Program-made: the position numbers and the translations under genes
NCBI RefSeq assembly: GCF_000711735.1
Contig: NZ_JONL01000007.1
Coordinates: 124,001 to 188,000, forward strand
Reading direction: 5' to 3'
Source: Maridesulfovibrio frigidus DSM 17176
GTDB lineage: Bacteria > Desulfobacterota > Desulfovibrionia > Desulfovibrionales > Desulfovibrionaceae
DNA length: 64,000 bases
Shown here: piece after piece, positions 9,145 to 18,403 of the stretch
How positions within the stretch are numbered: the first letter of the stretch is position 1
How the letters are laid out: each line of letters starts with the position of its first letter
Notes under the pieces: generated by a model
Database searches by the model: none
The model's input: the letters and a program-made list of their open reading frames with translations, nothing else
What the model was told of the DNA's origin: nothing

Positions 9145-11820
9145 CTATGAGTTCTGAGCGACTTCGCTTTCATTTATCAGTTTTTTTACAAATTGAAGTT
9201 GCTCATCCCTACCTTTAATAATTGAATCAAGGCACGCAAGTTTAGTGCGGTGCAACAGCTTAGCATATTGAGGACCGGGGATAAGGCCAAGTTCCTTTAA
9301 ATCATCTCCTGAAATGTCTATTGTTTGCAGCCGGAGGCTCGTCAGGTACTGCGAAATGTACTTTTTAATCATCTCACGCTTAGTTCTTGCCATAATAAAC
9401 AAAACGCCTTCAAGGGGCACTGGGTGCAAAATTTCGTATATTTCACTTGGCTTAAGTTCTTCACGGATATTCATTATATTTCCAGCTGCCCAGAAAATAC
9501 TTTCGCGCATATGAACAAATTCTCGTTCCTCAGTTTGCGAGAAACTAAAACGGTGATAAATCTGTTCCATTTTAGCTTTTGTAGTTCCCATGCACATGCC
9601 CAGAAAATACGTTTTCCAGATCGAAATGCTCGGTTCAAGATAGAGTAGATTGTACCAACTTATAATAGTTTCAAGCTCTTCGATTACTTGCATGCGGGCT
9701 TTTGTTAAGCCAAGGAATGGATGAATAGCCTCAAGAACGCCAAGTTCCCCCATCCGCTTAATACTTGCCACTACTGCGTTTTCTTCGAGAATAAGTTTCA
9801 ACTCATGAATTAATCTGTAGCCAGATAACTTGTTGAATAAATTAAGCTTGAGAGCGTTTTTAATTAAATTAAAAGTCTGGCCACCGATTCTGAAATTAAA
9901 TCTCTGCTCAAATCTGATAGCACGCATGATACGGGTAGGATCTTCCACAAAACTTAGGGCATGGAGAACCCTTATAGTTTTATCTTTCAAATCACGCTGA
10001 GAACCGAAAAAGTCGACTAGCTTGCCGAAACTTGAGGGGTTTATGTGCACAGCAAGCGCATTAACAGTGAAATCGCGACGGTAAAGATCCATTTTTATAG
10101 ATGAAAGTTCCACGGTAGGCAGGGCGGCTGGATATTCATAATATTCAAGACGAGCAGTGGCCACATCGACTCTTTGACCATCAGGTAAAATGACCACAGC
10201 AGTTTTAAATTTACGATGATATTTAGCACGGCCAGACATTTTTTTAGCTAACTTTTTAGCAAATTCAATTCCATCAGCTTCTACGACTAAATCTAAATCT
10301 AAATTTGAGCGAGTAAGCAGTACATCTCTAACAAATCCCCCAACCACATAAGCTTCTGTACCGGATTCTTCCGCCATTTGCCCCGCAGTTTCCAAAATAT
10401 CAAGGATCTTATTCGTAAGCCTATTCCGCATAATATTGCGAATATTACGCTCTTGTTTATTTTCAGGGAAAAGAGACTCCGGAATCCGCGCAGGATCCTT
10501 CACAAGCATATTGATTAAGTCTGTGCGTGTTATAACGGCTAAAACCTTATCATTTTCTACAACAGGCACAAGCCGTTGCTTCTGCCCGAGAATTATCTCC
10601 ATTACACGGTGAAGCCCACAATCTGTTTTTACAGATGAAAAAGGGTGCTGCATATAAACTTCTACGTCCACATCACCAAGCTGATGGGCAACAGCCTTAT
10701 CCGCCGTTTTCTGCTCAAGTATCCCGACACAGCGCATATTCTCTAAGCTGTCCACGACAGGTACGCCTTTCAGGCTGAACTGAGTCATGCGCTCAACAGC
10801 TTGCAATATTGTCATGTCTCGGGGAATCGCAACAGCAGGCTTCGACATCAAATTTTCAACATTAACTCTAGGCGTAACCTTAGAATATAACATGGCAAAA
10901 AGTTCATCCCGAACTTCAGCAAGCGTCCTGTCTTTGATTGTTGCGGAAGCGGCATATGCATGCCCGCCACCACCAAAGTTAGTGCAAATATCTCCCACAT
11001 CAACATCTTTTACCCTCGACCTCGCAACAAGATGAATACGATCATTCATTCTGCCCAGCGCGAAAAGAACCTTAACATTCTCCATATCCATAAATTTATG
11101 AACAAGAACGGAAAAATCACCAACATATTCAGGAGTGCTGATTTCAGAAATGACAATATCAAGATCATTAATAGTATGAGTCTGTGCACCCTCAAGAAGT
11201 TTGCTGAGCAATGAAATTTGCTGAGAAGTAAGGTCACGGTGGAGCAGGTCAGTTACGACATCAAGCTCCATTCCAGATTCAAGCAACCATTTTCCAGCTT
11301 CAAAATCATGAATGGTGGTCGAGTTGAACATAAAGGACCCAGTGTCTTCATAAAGACCAAGTCCAAGTATTGTTGCTTCTTCCTGAAGAAGTGTAATATT
11401 TTTTTTGCGAATTTCGTGGGAAAGAATAGCTACGCTCGAGCCCCATGCTTTTTTTATAATCAATTCAGGTTCAAGATCACAATCCGACTGCATATGATGG
11501 TCGTAAACATGAATTCTTAAACCCGGATTATCAAGGATAGACTTAACATGAGTAATCCTGACTTTACGCGAGGTATCAACCACCACGAGAAGTTTTACCG
11601 AATCCTTATCAATTTCTTTTAAGTGCTTAAAATTAAAGAAATAGGTAGCACTTTCCATATAGAAATTGCGGAGATTCTTTTCCTGACTACCGGGAAAAAT
11701 AAGAGTTGCACCGGGATATAATTTTCCGGCAGCAACTATAGCGGCAAGGCAATCAAAATCAGCATTTACGTGACCTGTTATGACTGTTTCAGCCTTTATA
11801 AGTTCATCATTTTTAGACAT
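9145..11820 (-). CDS. DHH phosphoesterase / CBS / tRNA nucleotidyltransferase fusion (A-adding type)
   Basis: An 891-aa multidomain protein. Residues ~10-310 are a DHH-family phosphoesterase (HVNADFDCLAA, VVDTS, YDHHMQSD, and a DHHA1-like GGGGHAYAASA). Residues ~315-430 are two CBS domains. From ~480 on it is a class II poly(A) polymerase/CCA enzyme head with VVGGFVRDVLL, the DLDLVVE catalytic carboxylates, RRDFTVNALAV and EDPTRIMRAIRFEQRF. In bacteria such as Aquifex, enzymes with this layout add the 3'-terminal A (or part of CCA) to tRNA. The start at 11820 is preferred over an upstream reading because it falls 10 bp after the xerD stop; the longer reading would overlap xerD. Which nucleotides it adds cannot be read from sequence. 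Confidence 0.9.
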   Translation of the reverse strand: MSKNDELIKAETVITGHVNADFDCLAAIVAAGKLYPGATLIFPGSQEKNLRNFYMESATYFFNFKHLKEIDKDSVKLLVVVDTSRKVRITHVKSILDNPGLRIHVYDHHMQSDCDLEPELIIKKAWGSSVAILSHEIRKKNITLLQEEATILGLGLYEDTGSFMFNSTTIHDFEAGKWLLESGMELDVVTDLLHRDLTSQQISLLSKLLEGAQTHTINDLDIVISEISTPEYVGDFSVLVHKFMDMENVKVLFALGRMNDRIHLVARSRVKDVDVGDICTNFGGGGHAYAASATIKDRTLAEVRDELFAMLYSKVTPRVNVENLMSKPAVAIPRDMTILQAVERMTQFSLKGVPVVDSLENMRCVGILEQKTADKAVAHQLGDVDVEVYMQHPFSSVKTDCGLHRVMEIILGQKQRLVPVVENDKVLAVITRTDLINMLVKDPARIPESLFPENKQERNIRNIMRNRLTNKILDILETAGQMAEESGTEAYVVGGFVRDVLLTRSNLDLDLVVEADGIEFAKKLAKKMSGRAKYHRKFKTAVVILPDGQRVDVATARLEYYEYPAALPTVELSSIKMDLYRRDFTVNALAVHINPSSFGKLVDFFGSQRDLKDKTIRVLHALSFVEDPTRIMRAIRFEQRFNFRIGGQTFNLIKNALKLNLFNKLSGYRLIHELKLILEENAVVASIKRMGELGVLEAIHPFLGLTKARMQVIEELETIISWYNLLYLEPSISIWKTYFLGMCMGTTKAKMEQIYHRFSFSQTEEREFVHMRESIFWAAGNIMNIREELKPSEIYEILHPVPLEGVLFIMARTKREMIKKYISQYLTSLRLQTIDISGDDLKELGLIPGPQYAKLLHRTKLACLDSIIKGRDEQLQFVKKLINESEVAQNS

Positions 11821-11830
11821 ATTTAAATTC

Positions 11831-12745
11831 TCACATTGCTGAGCGAGGGTGAAAACGTTTATGAAGCTGAACCAATCGTCCAGCCTGGATATGAGTATAA
11901 ATCTCAGTAGCACTAATGTCAGAATGGCCTAGAAGCAACTGGACTGTGCGCAAATCTGCGCCACCATCAAGCAGATGTGTAGCAAAAGAATGCCTGAAAG
12001 TATGTGGAGAAATTGATCTTTTTATACCAGCTTCCAGTGTATATTTTTTGATCATTTTCCAAACACCTTGTCTAGTTAAACCTTTTCCAGAACGGTTTAG
12101 AAAAACATTTTTTACTTGCGGATTGAAGGCTGCGCGCCATTCGTTAATGTAATGGTTTAAGAAATCTTGAGCAGCATAGTGAATAGGTACTAGCCGTTCC
12201 TTTGACCCTTTACCGAAAATAATAAGAACCCCTGTTTGTGGATCAAAGTCTTCAACCTTTAATCCTATTAATTCAGACACTCTCATTCCAGCAGCATACA
12301 ACAGCTCAAGCATCACCTTATCTCTGAAACCTAGTTTTGTTGTCAGAATTGGCTTAGCAAGAACATTTGATATTTCTTCCCTTGTAAGGAATACCGGCAA
12401 TTTCTTAGGAAGTTTTGGGTTTTCAAGTAAAATAGCGGGGTTTTCATTTAAAAATCCACGCGACGTACAAAAAGCAAAAAAACCTCGAAGTGAAGATAAA
12501 TGGCGCGCAAGTGATGTGCTTTTAAGTGATTTTGATCTTAAATAGGTGAGATAGAGCAATAGAGTCTGGCTTGTTGTCACTTCAATATTTGAGGACCTTT
12601 CATCCAAAAACGACTGAAATGATTCCAAATCTCTCAAATATCCATCAAGACTGTTCTCTGAAAGACCTCTTTCTATGAGCAAATACTCAAGATAGCGATC
12701 AACCCATTCATGCTTAGGAATTTTATTGTTTTTGTTCTCATTCAT
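11831..12745 (-). CDS. xerD: Tyrosine recombinase XerD/XerC family
   Basis: A 304-aa site-specific tyrosine recombinase. The N-terminal SAM-like core-binding domain (~residues 12-100) is followed by the catalytic domain. Catalytic residues are visible as AAGMRVSELIGL (Arg), GKGSKERLVP (Lys), HTFRHSFATHLLDGGADL (His/Arg), LLGHSDISATEIYTH (His, Tyr). Length and position in a housekeeping cluster suggest the chromosome dimer resolution recombinase rather than a phage integrase; XerD is favoured over XerC by the HTFRHSFATHLL block, but this is not certain. It is followed 10 bp later by the DHH-CBS-polymerase gene. Confidence 0.85.
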   Translation of the reverse strand: MNENKNNKIPKHEWVDRYLEYLLIERGLSENSLDGYLRDLESFQSFLDERSSNIEVTTSQTLLLYLTYLRSKSLKSTSLARHLSSLRGFFAFCTSRGFLNENPAILLENPKLPKKLPVFLTREEISNVLAKPILTTKLGFRDKVMLELLYAAGMRVSELIGLKVEDFDPQTGVLIIFGKGSKERLVPIHYAAQDFLNHYINEWRAAFNPQVKNVFLNRSGKGLTRQGVWKMIKKYTLEAGIKRSISPHTFRHSFATHLLDGGADLRTVQLLLGHSDISATEIYTHIQAGRLVQLHKRFHPRSAM

Positions 12746-12788
12746 ATGAATTGATCACTACACGGATGCTTCCGTCTGCTCAAGTTCA

Positions 12789-12817
12789 TTGACAGAGTAA
12801 ACAAGCCCCATTAAACA
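12789..12817 (+). promoter_or_regulatory. Candidate sigma-70 type promoter for dapL
   Basis: TTGACA at 12789-12794, a 17-base spacer, then TAAACA at 12812-12817 (three of six matches to TATAAT). It lies 43 bases before the dapL ATG, whose AAGGAG ribosome site is at ~12844-12849. The -35 and spacing are good and the -10 is weak, so this is a reasonable but unproven call. Confidence 0.4.
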
Positions 12818-12860
12818 GTTCCCATAATAATCAAAAAAAACTTCAAGGAGTATATTAAAA

Positions 12861-14027
12861 ATGCCAGATTTTAAACTTGCCGACAGGATTGCAACTCTTC
12901 CACCTTATCTCTTCGCAGAGATCGACAGACTTAAAGCAGAAGTAGCTGCAAAGGGCGTAGATATTATCAGCCTTGGTATCGGCGATCCAGATCTTCCAAC
13001 TCCTCAGTTCATAATTGATGCACTCTACGAAGCTGCTAAACGTCCTGAAAATCACCAGTATCCTTCATATGTTGGAATGCTGTCTTTCCGTGAAGCTGTT
13101 GCACAGTGGTACAAAGAAAGATTTAATGTTGAACTTGATGCTAAAAGTGAAGTTGTCAGCTTGATCGGTTCTAAAGAAGGTATTGCTCATTTCCCACTCG
13201 CATTTGTTAATCCGGGTGACCTTGTCCTCGTAGCTTCTCCGAACTACCCAGTTTACCCCGTTGCAAGTAGCTTTGCCGGCGGCGTAGTTGAAATGATCCC
13301 ACTTCTCGAAGAAAATGACTTCCTGCCTGACCTTGATTCAATTGATGCGGCAACTTGGGATAAAGCAAAAGTTTTCTTCATCAACTACCCAAACAACCCA
13401 ACATCAGCGACTGCAACTCCTGAATTTTTTGCAAAAATTGTTGATATTGCACATAAACATAATGTAATCATCGTTCAGGACGCGGCTTACACCGAAGTTT
13501 ATTATGATGAAAATAAAAAGCCTATATCTATTTTAGAGACTCCTGGCGCAAAAGACGTTGCTATAGAATTTCACTCCCTATCTAAGACATACAATATGAC
13601 TGGATGGCGCTGCGGAATGGCAGTAGGTAACGCAACTTTGGTTGGTGGGCTTGGTAAAGTTAAGGAAAACGTCGACTCAGGTATTTTCCAGGCTGTACAG
13701 GAAGCAGGCATTATTGCTCTTCAGCAGGGTGAGCCTTATGTTAAAGAATTCCGTAAAATTTACAAAGAACGCCGCGATGTAGTTGTTGAGGCTTTGCAGA
13801 AAATTAATATTTCCTGCAAGGTACCTGAAGCATCTATTTTTGTTTGGGCTAGAACTCCGGAAGGTTACACTTCATCCGAGTTCGTTTCCAAACTTCTCCA
13901 AGAAACCGGCGTAGTAGTAACTCCCGGTAATGGCTTTGGAGAATCTGGAGAAGGATATTTCCGCATCTCACTAACGGTCGACACCGAAAGACTCAAGGAG
14001 GCAGTATCACGGATTTCCCAACTATAA
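12861..14027 (+). CDS. dapL: LL-diaminopimelate aminotransferase
   Basis: A 388-aa class I/II PLP aminotransferase matching LL-DAP aminotransferase, which makes LL-diaminopimelate from tetrahydrodipicolinate in one step and bypasses the succinyl/acetyl branches. Seen are the N-terminal LADRIATLPPYLFAEIDRLK, SLGIGDPDLPTP, the NYPNNPTSATAT loop, the PLP lysine in SLSKTYNMTGWRCGMAVGN, and the C-terminal FRISL. Length is normal. The stop overlaps the folK coding region in another frame. With lysA at 2858 it gives the late lysine/peptidoglycan precursor pathway. Confidence 0.95.
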   Translation: MPDFKLADRIATLPPYLFAEIDRLKAEVAAKGVDIISLGIGDPDLPTPQFIIDALYEAAKRPENHQYPSYVGMLSFREAVAQWYKERFNVELDAKSEVVSLIGSKEGIAHFPLAFVNPGDLVLVASPNYPVYPVASSFAGGVVEMIPLLEENDFLPDLDSIDAATWDKAKVFFINYPNNPTSATATPEFFAKIVDIAHKHNVIIVQDAAYTEVYYDENKKPISILETPGAKDVAIEFHSLSKTYNMTGWRCGMAVGNATLVGGLGKVKENVDSGIFQAVQEAGIIALQQGEPYVKEFRKIYKERRDVVVEALQKINISCKVPEASIFVWARTPEGYTSSEFVSKLLQETGVVVTPGNGFGESGEGYFRISLTVDTERLKEAVSRISQL

Positions 14028-14521
14028 AGGTTTTCGTCAGCCTTGGCTCAAACATCGGGGATACCGATGAAAATTTGAATGAAGCAGTGGCGAGACTTGA
14101 AAAATACGAAGGCATTGATCCAGTCGTCTGGTCGGAAATTTATATGACCGAACCTCAGGGACTGAAAGATCAAGCGTGGTTTGCAAATCAGGTTGTTCGT
14201 TTTGCTGTAGATCCAGAACTTTGGTCTCCGCACGGCTTTCTTTCAACGCTCCAAGCGGTGGAAGGGCAGATGCAACGAGTAAAAAAACAAATTAACGGTC
14301 CACGGATCATTGATTTAGATTTGATCTTATTCGGAGACGAAGTAATAGAGAGTGGAGAATATCTGACTGTTCCGCATTCGCGTGCAAAGGATCGGGCATT
14401 TGTTCTTCATCCGCTGGCAGAACTTGAGTCGGAACTGAGCTTCCCTGATGGGACCAAAGTTTCCGAAGCTTTAGATAAAATCGATTACCGCATTGAAGGT
14501 AAAAAGATTTATCAGAATTAA
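14006..14521 (+). CDS. folK: 2-amino-4-hydroxy-6-hydroxymethyldihydropteridine diphosphokinase; start codon uncertain
   Basis: HPPK transfers pyrophosphate from ATP to 6-hydroxymethyl-dihydropterin in folate synthesis. The conserved beta-1 motif KVFVSLGSNIGDTDENL is coded from 14027 on, and the core PRIIDLDLILFGDEVI and VPHSRAKDRAFVLHPLAEL are intact. No ATG, GTG or TTG exists in frame before this motif: the reading frame opens after a stop at ~13930, and its first TTG (14075) would cut away the conserved SLGSN motif. Candidates are an ATC at 14006, 4 nt after AAGGAGG inside dapL, or an ATA at 14024 overlapping the dapL stop. The coordinates use the ATC as the best guess. Length from there is ~171 aa, in the family range. 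Confidence 0.8.
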   Translation: MTDFPTIKVFVSLGSNIGDTDENLNEAVARLEKYEGIDPVVWSEIYMTEPQGLKDQAWFANQVVRFAVDPELWSPHGFLSTLQAVEGQMQRVKKQINGPRIIDLDLILFGDEVIESGEYLTVPHSRAKDRAFVLHPLAELESELSFPDGTKVSEALDKIDYRIEGKKIYQN

Positions 14522-14525
14522 TACG

Positions 14526-14573
14526 AGGTCATGTCTAAAAGTTGCATAAACTTTCAGGCATGACCTTTAAATT
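14526..14573 (+). terminator. Terminator-like hairpin after folK
   Basis: AGGTCATG at 14526-14533 pairs with CATGACCT at 14559-14566, and inner AAAGTT/AACTTT pairing closes the loop. The trailing TTTAAATTT is only moderately T-rich. It lies just after the folK stop. Confidence 0.55.
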
Positions 14574-14623
14574 TCAAGCCCTTAAGAATAAATCTAATGG
14601 GCAAAATTAAGGTGGAACTGGAT

Positions 14624-14890
14624 ATGCTTAAGTTTGTTGTAATTGGTGCGGCTCTTTTTATTATGTGGAAATTGTTCACCGGAGAAAAACGAAATAAGCA
14701 GAATCAAGAGAGTAAGCAGCAGGATAAGAAAGTTAAGGCCGGAGAAATGGTTAAAGACCCTATCTGCGGAACTTACGTTCAGAAAGATAGCGACATACGC
14801 GTAAAAAACGGCGAAAACGTTGAATGCTTTTGTTCATATGAATGCCGTGACAAATACATCAAACGCATCGAATCTGATAGCGGCGAATAA
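14624..14890 (+). CDS. Small membrane-anchored protein with TRASH/YHS-like Cys motif
   Basis: An 88-aa protein: one N-terminal membrane helix (LKFVVIGAALFIMWKLF), a charged Lys/Gln-rich linker, then a metal-binding-like module MVKDPICGTYVQKDSD...CFCSYECRDKYI. The DP-x-CG-x-YV and CSYECR patterns match small YHS/TRASH-type domains. They give four cysteines (one in DPICG, one each in the CFCSYEC block) suited to binding a metal ion. The ATG at 14624 is preferred because AAGGTGG lies 8 nt upstream; an ATG at 14597 in frame has no good ribosome site. Function unknown; metal handling is an inference from the motif. Confidence 0.72.
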   Translation: MLKFVVIGAALFIMWKLFTGEKRNKQNQESKQQDKKVKAGEMVKDPICGTYVQKDSDIRVKNGENVECFCSYECRDKYIKRIESDSGE

Positions 14891-14922
14891 CCAGCCAGAC
14901 TTTCATCATAGTAGTCTTTTTT

Positions 14923-14961
14923 GCACCCTTTCAGCTGTAACGGCTCAAAGGGTGCTCTTTT
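14923..14961 (+). terminator. Rho-independent terminator
   Basis: Strong hairpin GCACCCTTT...AAAGGGTGC (14923-14955) with an inner AGC/GGCT pairing, followed by TCTTTTA. It closes the dapL-folK-small protein transcript. Confidence 0.8.
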
Positions 14962-15008
14962 ATGGTTTGTATCTTTTATTTTAGTAGAGATGAAAAGGGG
15001 AGAGCGGT

Positions 15009-15611
15009 ATGCAAATTTTTCTGGAACCAATGACAACAGATGAAGTCACTAAGGCTCTCGATTATAGGTTAATTGACGGAGTAAATCTGCGCTCAGATCT
15101 AGAAATTCAAGATCCGCATTCTTTTGATACAGCTGTAAGAGACATTGCCAAAATAATGAATGGCCCCGTATTTGTTTCTATAACAGGTTCCACTGCTGAT
15201 GAAATGCTAGAATCCGCTAGGATAACGCTCAAATTAGGCCCCAACGTTGTTTTAAAAGTTAAAGCTAACCTTGAAGGTCTCAAAACATTAAAAACTCTTT
15301 CAGAGCAAGATATAAGCGTAAACATGACTTCAATAGAAAACCCTGTTCAAGCTGCAATGGCATTAAGAGCAGGTGCGAAGTTCGTGACGATTTGCAATAA
15401 AAAAACAGACACAGACAAATGCGACACATTTGCACTCATTAATAATACTGCTCAAATATTTAATACCGAGCAAAACAAAGTCCCAATTATCGTATCTGGT
15501 TTTGAATCAGTACTGACTGACAGCAACAAAGTGACCGAAGCAATCAAAGCCGGTGCAAATTCAATTTCGGTTTCATATGAGTTGCTAATCGGATTAGCTC
15601 AAAACCAATAG
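15009..15611 (+). CDS. Transaldolase / fructose-6-phosphate aldolase family protein
   Basis: A 200-aa TIM-barrel protein resembling the short transaldolase subfamily (TalC/FSA), which uses a Schiff-base lysine for aldol chemistry on sugar phosphates. The region GPNVVLKVKANLEGLKTLKTL aligns with the catalytic-lysine strand of that family (VVKIP-type), and RAGAKFVTICNKK with the later barrel strand. The usual IPVT following the lysine is replaced by VKAN, so it may not be a true transaldolase. It has its own GGGGAGAG ribosome site and lies between two terminator-bounded units, so it is probably transcribed alone. Confidence 0.6.
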   Translation: MQIFLEPMTTDEVTKALDYRLIDGVNLRSDLEIQDPHSFDTAVRDIAKIMNGPVFVSITGSTADEMLESARITLKLGPNVVLKVKANLEGLKTLKTLSEQDISVNMTSIENPVQAAMALRAGAKFVTICNKKTDTDKCDTFALINNTAQIFNTEQNKVPIIVSGFESVLTDSNKVTEAIKAGANSISVSYELLIGLAQNQ

Positions 15612-16178
15612 TTCTAAATTAGCAAAAAATTCGTTTAAGAAAACCAGTTCATATTGAAGACAGGTTCCCAGAATAACGTCTGAGCACGAATTAAGTGCAA
15701 TCCATATTCATCCTCATATTCGCGAATAAGACCAGTCCCAAGTCACTAAATGAGCTTCAAGCTAAGAAATGTAGTGTTTTAGCATAATTTTGATCTCTAA
15801 TTTACACTTAAGGTCTAAATGTTTGTAATAATTAACTTTATACGAGTGTCTCATAATGTAAATTATGTAAACTTTGAAAATAATCTAATCGACAAGCGTC
15901 ACGCATTGCCGATTATGTCACTTTATATCGATAACTTACCGATAGATTTAGTGTTAAATTAAAGGAGTTTATACATTGTCGATCATTGCTTAAGGCTGAA
16001 ACTAAAAGCGAATACTCTCAAAAACACCCACCACATCCATTTTCATTGAAAATATGACCATAGACACCAAAGTTGAAAATAAAACGGACAGAGTGTTTGC
16101 CTCTTTGCGTGGTTTTCTTTATCTACTTTGGTGAATGTATTTTCTGCTATTAACCAATTTTGAATAAATGAGGATTTC
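15612..16178 (+). other. Intergenic region before the TPR gene
   Basis: About 570 bases with no credible gene. An AAAGGAG at ~15961 is followed by ATTGTCG rather than a usual start codon; a TTG there gives only a five-codon peptide. CACCAAAGT near 16060 and ACTTTGGTG near 16127 are complementary and could pair across ~60 bases upstream of the TPR gene. The next gene's GAGGATTTC ribosome site ends the region. Confidence 0.45.
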
Positions 16179-18269
16179 ATGATTTCAATTTTATCTACCT
16201 ATAAATTTCGTTCGTCAGCTCTTGCTCTAGTCATTTTGATTTTAGCAACCACAACATCATTTGCTGCCAGCTCAAAGAAAAATGAATCTTTTGATTCATG
16301 GCTTGAAAAATATGGTGCGTGGGACATTTTAGAGCAAAATTATTCAGGAAGCGGAGATTCTCCTGAATTGATTATTAAGCGAGCTCAAACTGCATATAAC
16401 CTTGGAAGATATTCCGCTTGCATGAATATTTTACAAGGGACCCCTGCTTTTGACGACAAAACACTTGAAACATCCAGGCTTTGGCTTGGTGGTCAAACTC
16501 AGCGCGCTCTAGGTGATCCGGTCAAAAGCGTCATCTGGTTCAGTCAGGCTGCCAGACTTATGGACCAAGGTGCAATGACAAGCCAATTCAAGAATGAACC
16601 TAACTTGAAAAACGTCTGGTTTGATGTCTGGCGTTCAATGTTTTGGAGCGCTCAAGTAACCTCAGGTTCTGCTCGCGAAGCTCAAAACATGATTCTTACT
16701 CAATCCTTTGAGCAGGCTGAAAAGGTTTGGCCCACTACTTACTTCGTAGTCAATACAAAGCCCGACTTTGCAAAATCCGTTGAAAAAGGACTTAACTTCA
16801 AACCTGCTCAGCTTAATTCTACCATTATTAATGATGGTGACCGCGAGCTGATCGCGATGTCTATTGCTGCTTCCAGCCTTGGCGAATGGAATAAATCCAA
16901 ATCCATACTTAATGATGTAAGCAATTCCACAGTTCAGACTTTTTGGACATCTGTAACCACTTACCTCGAAACAGGAATGAATTCCAACGCAACCAACATT
17001 TTTTACAATGAGAATTTTGTATGTGCCTCCGCGTTTTTAGAGGCGGGAGTTCTTGAACCAGCTTTTAAGTCCCCTACCCTATGGAAGATGGCAGCTCCAG
17101 CATCACCGGCATGGACAACTTTCCGTAACAAACTGATGTCCATGACACCGGAAGAAGCTCTTGAAACCATTGACCGTGAGACCGGATCACTCCTTTTATC
17201 AGATGATCTTGTTAGCGCATTACAAAATTACAAACTGGCATTTGCCTTTTTAACAGGCGATATGGATCTGACACAAAAGATCTGGTCTGAACTTGATTCA
17301 AATTTACTGCCAATCAGCTTGAGAATAGCAGCAGGAATTGTATTTAAACCTGATTTTTCAAAAATACTTTCCAAAGACGACTCAGGGCAAGATTCCCACT
17401 TGTTCATTATATCAGGACTTTGCGGAGCTGCCGGCATTGATTACTTTAACGATATCTATGCACCTTTCTGGACTCCTCTTTCTGGAAACACTTTTAACAA
17501 CCAAGTGAATGATAAGCCGCTGGATAGACTCCTTTTATTCTCTGAACTTGCGCAAAATGCAGCTAAAAAAATGGATATGAATATATCACGCAGATGTGCG
17601 TACCTTTTTCCGCACTCTAAACTTGGAGCACAAAGCTTCATTTATTTAGCAGAAAAAGCGGCACAAAATAGAGATTTCAAGCTCTCAGCTTTTTACCTTA
17701 AAAGAGTTGATCCCAACGAATTCGGCCCTGAAATGCATTTGAAATGGCTAATCGCAGCCGTTGAATATGACTTAGCTGTAGGTAATGAAACTAAGGCTCT
17801 CAAAGCGTACAATGAGATTCTAAGTTCCGGAGGCGCCCTACCTCCAGAAAAAGAACTCAAACTTGCTCTTTTGATTCAGCAGAAAGGCGACCTAAAAAAA
17901 GCTCAAGCGATACTTGAAAGAATCTGGTCCAACCGTGATTCTTTAAATGATGAGCTTAAAGCTGAGATTTTATTTTGGATAGCAGAGGGAGAGCAAGCTA
18001 CTGGAAACAAGGAAGAAGCTTTGAAAAATTATCTTGAGCTAGCTTATAAATTTCCAGCACAAAATATTTGGGCGGTAACAGCAATGTACCGTGTCTCCAT
18101 GATTTATGAGCGTAAAGGACAGTTCGAAACTGCCAAACGCTTTTTGAATACGGTAATTAAAAGGGCCGATAGAAAAGCACAAAAAGAAGCTGCAAAGGCA
18201 AGGCTTAATGCCATTGATACTAAGCTGGCAAAAGCTGGAGCCGGAAAAGGAGCCTCTTTTCCTTTTTAA
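16179..18269 (+). CDS. Exported TPR-repeat protein of unknown function
   Basis: A 696-aa protein with a clear Sec signal peptide (hydrophobic core SALALVILILATTTSFA, cut after ~residue 29). The mature part is alpha-helical throughout. TPR-like pairs are clearest near the C-terminus (AEKAAQNRDFKLSAFYLKRV, LLIQQKGDLKKAQAILERIW, LELAYKFPAQNIWAVTAMYR, RKGQFETAKRFLNTV), ending in a basic tail. The superhelical, all-helical, periplasmic look recalls the N-terminal part of soluble lytic transglycosylases, but no catalytic lysozyme-like domain follows. A scaffold role in the envelope is an inference. It is a single-gene unit closed by the terminator at 18330. Confidence 0.7.
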   Translation: MISILSTYKFRSSALALVILILATTTSFAASSKKNESFDSWLEKYGAWDILEQNYSGSGDSPELIIKRAQTAYNLGRYSACMNILQGTPAFDDKTLETSRLWLGGQTQRALGDPVKSVIWFSQAARLMDQGAMTSQFKNEPNLKNVWFDVWRSMFWSAQVTSGSAREAQNMILTQSFEQAEKVWPTTYFVVNTKPDFAKSVEKGLNFKPAQLNSTIINDGDRELIAMSIAASSLGEWNKSKSILNDVSNSTVQTFWTSVTTYLETGMNSNATNIFYNENFVCASAFLEAGVLEPAFKSPTLWKMAAPASPAWTTFRNKLMSMTPEEALETIDRETGSLLLSDDLVSALQNYKLAFAFLTGDMDLTQKIWSELDSNLLPISLRIAAGIVFKPDFSKILSKDDSGQDSHLFIISGLCGAAGIDYFNDIYAPFWTPLSGNTFNNQVNDKPLDRLLLFSELAQNAAKKMDMNISRRCAYLFPHSKLGAQSFIYLAEKAAQNRDFKLSAFYLKRVDPNEFGPEMHLKWLIAAVEYDLAVGNETKALKAYNEILSSGGALPPEKELKLALLIQQKGDLKKAQAILERIWSNRDSLNDELKAEILFWIAEGEQATGNKEEALKNYLELAYKFPAQNIWAVTAMYRVSMIYERKGQFETAKRFLNTVIKRADRKAQKEAAKARLNAIDTKLAKAGAGKGASFPF

Positions 18270-18327
18270 CTGATATAAGGATTTAAGCACTAAACTTAGC
18301 TCCCCAAAATATTCGAGTCCAAACAAA

Positions 18328-18361
18328 ACAGCCTGCATAACCATTATGCAGGCTGCTCTTT
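18328..18361. terminator. Bidirectional terminator
   Basis: AGCCTGCATAA and TTATGCAGGCT form an 11-bp stem at 18330-18354, with CTCTTTTTT on the plus side and TTTTGTTT on the minus side. It lies between two convergent genes. Confidence 0.85.
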
Positions 18362-18403
18362 TTTATCAGACTAATTTTAAAAAATATTATCTTTATGTTC
18401 CGT

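Noticed and set aside
14075-14521. folK starting at the TTG at 14075
   Set aside because: It would remove the conserved SLGSNIGD motif that is plainly coded upstream in the same frame.
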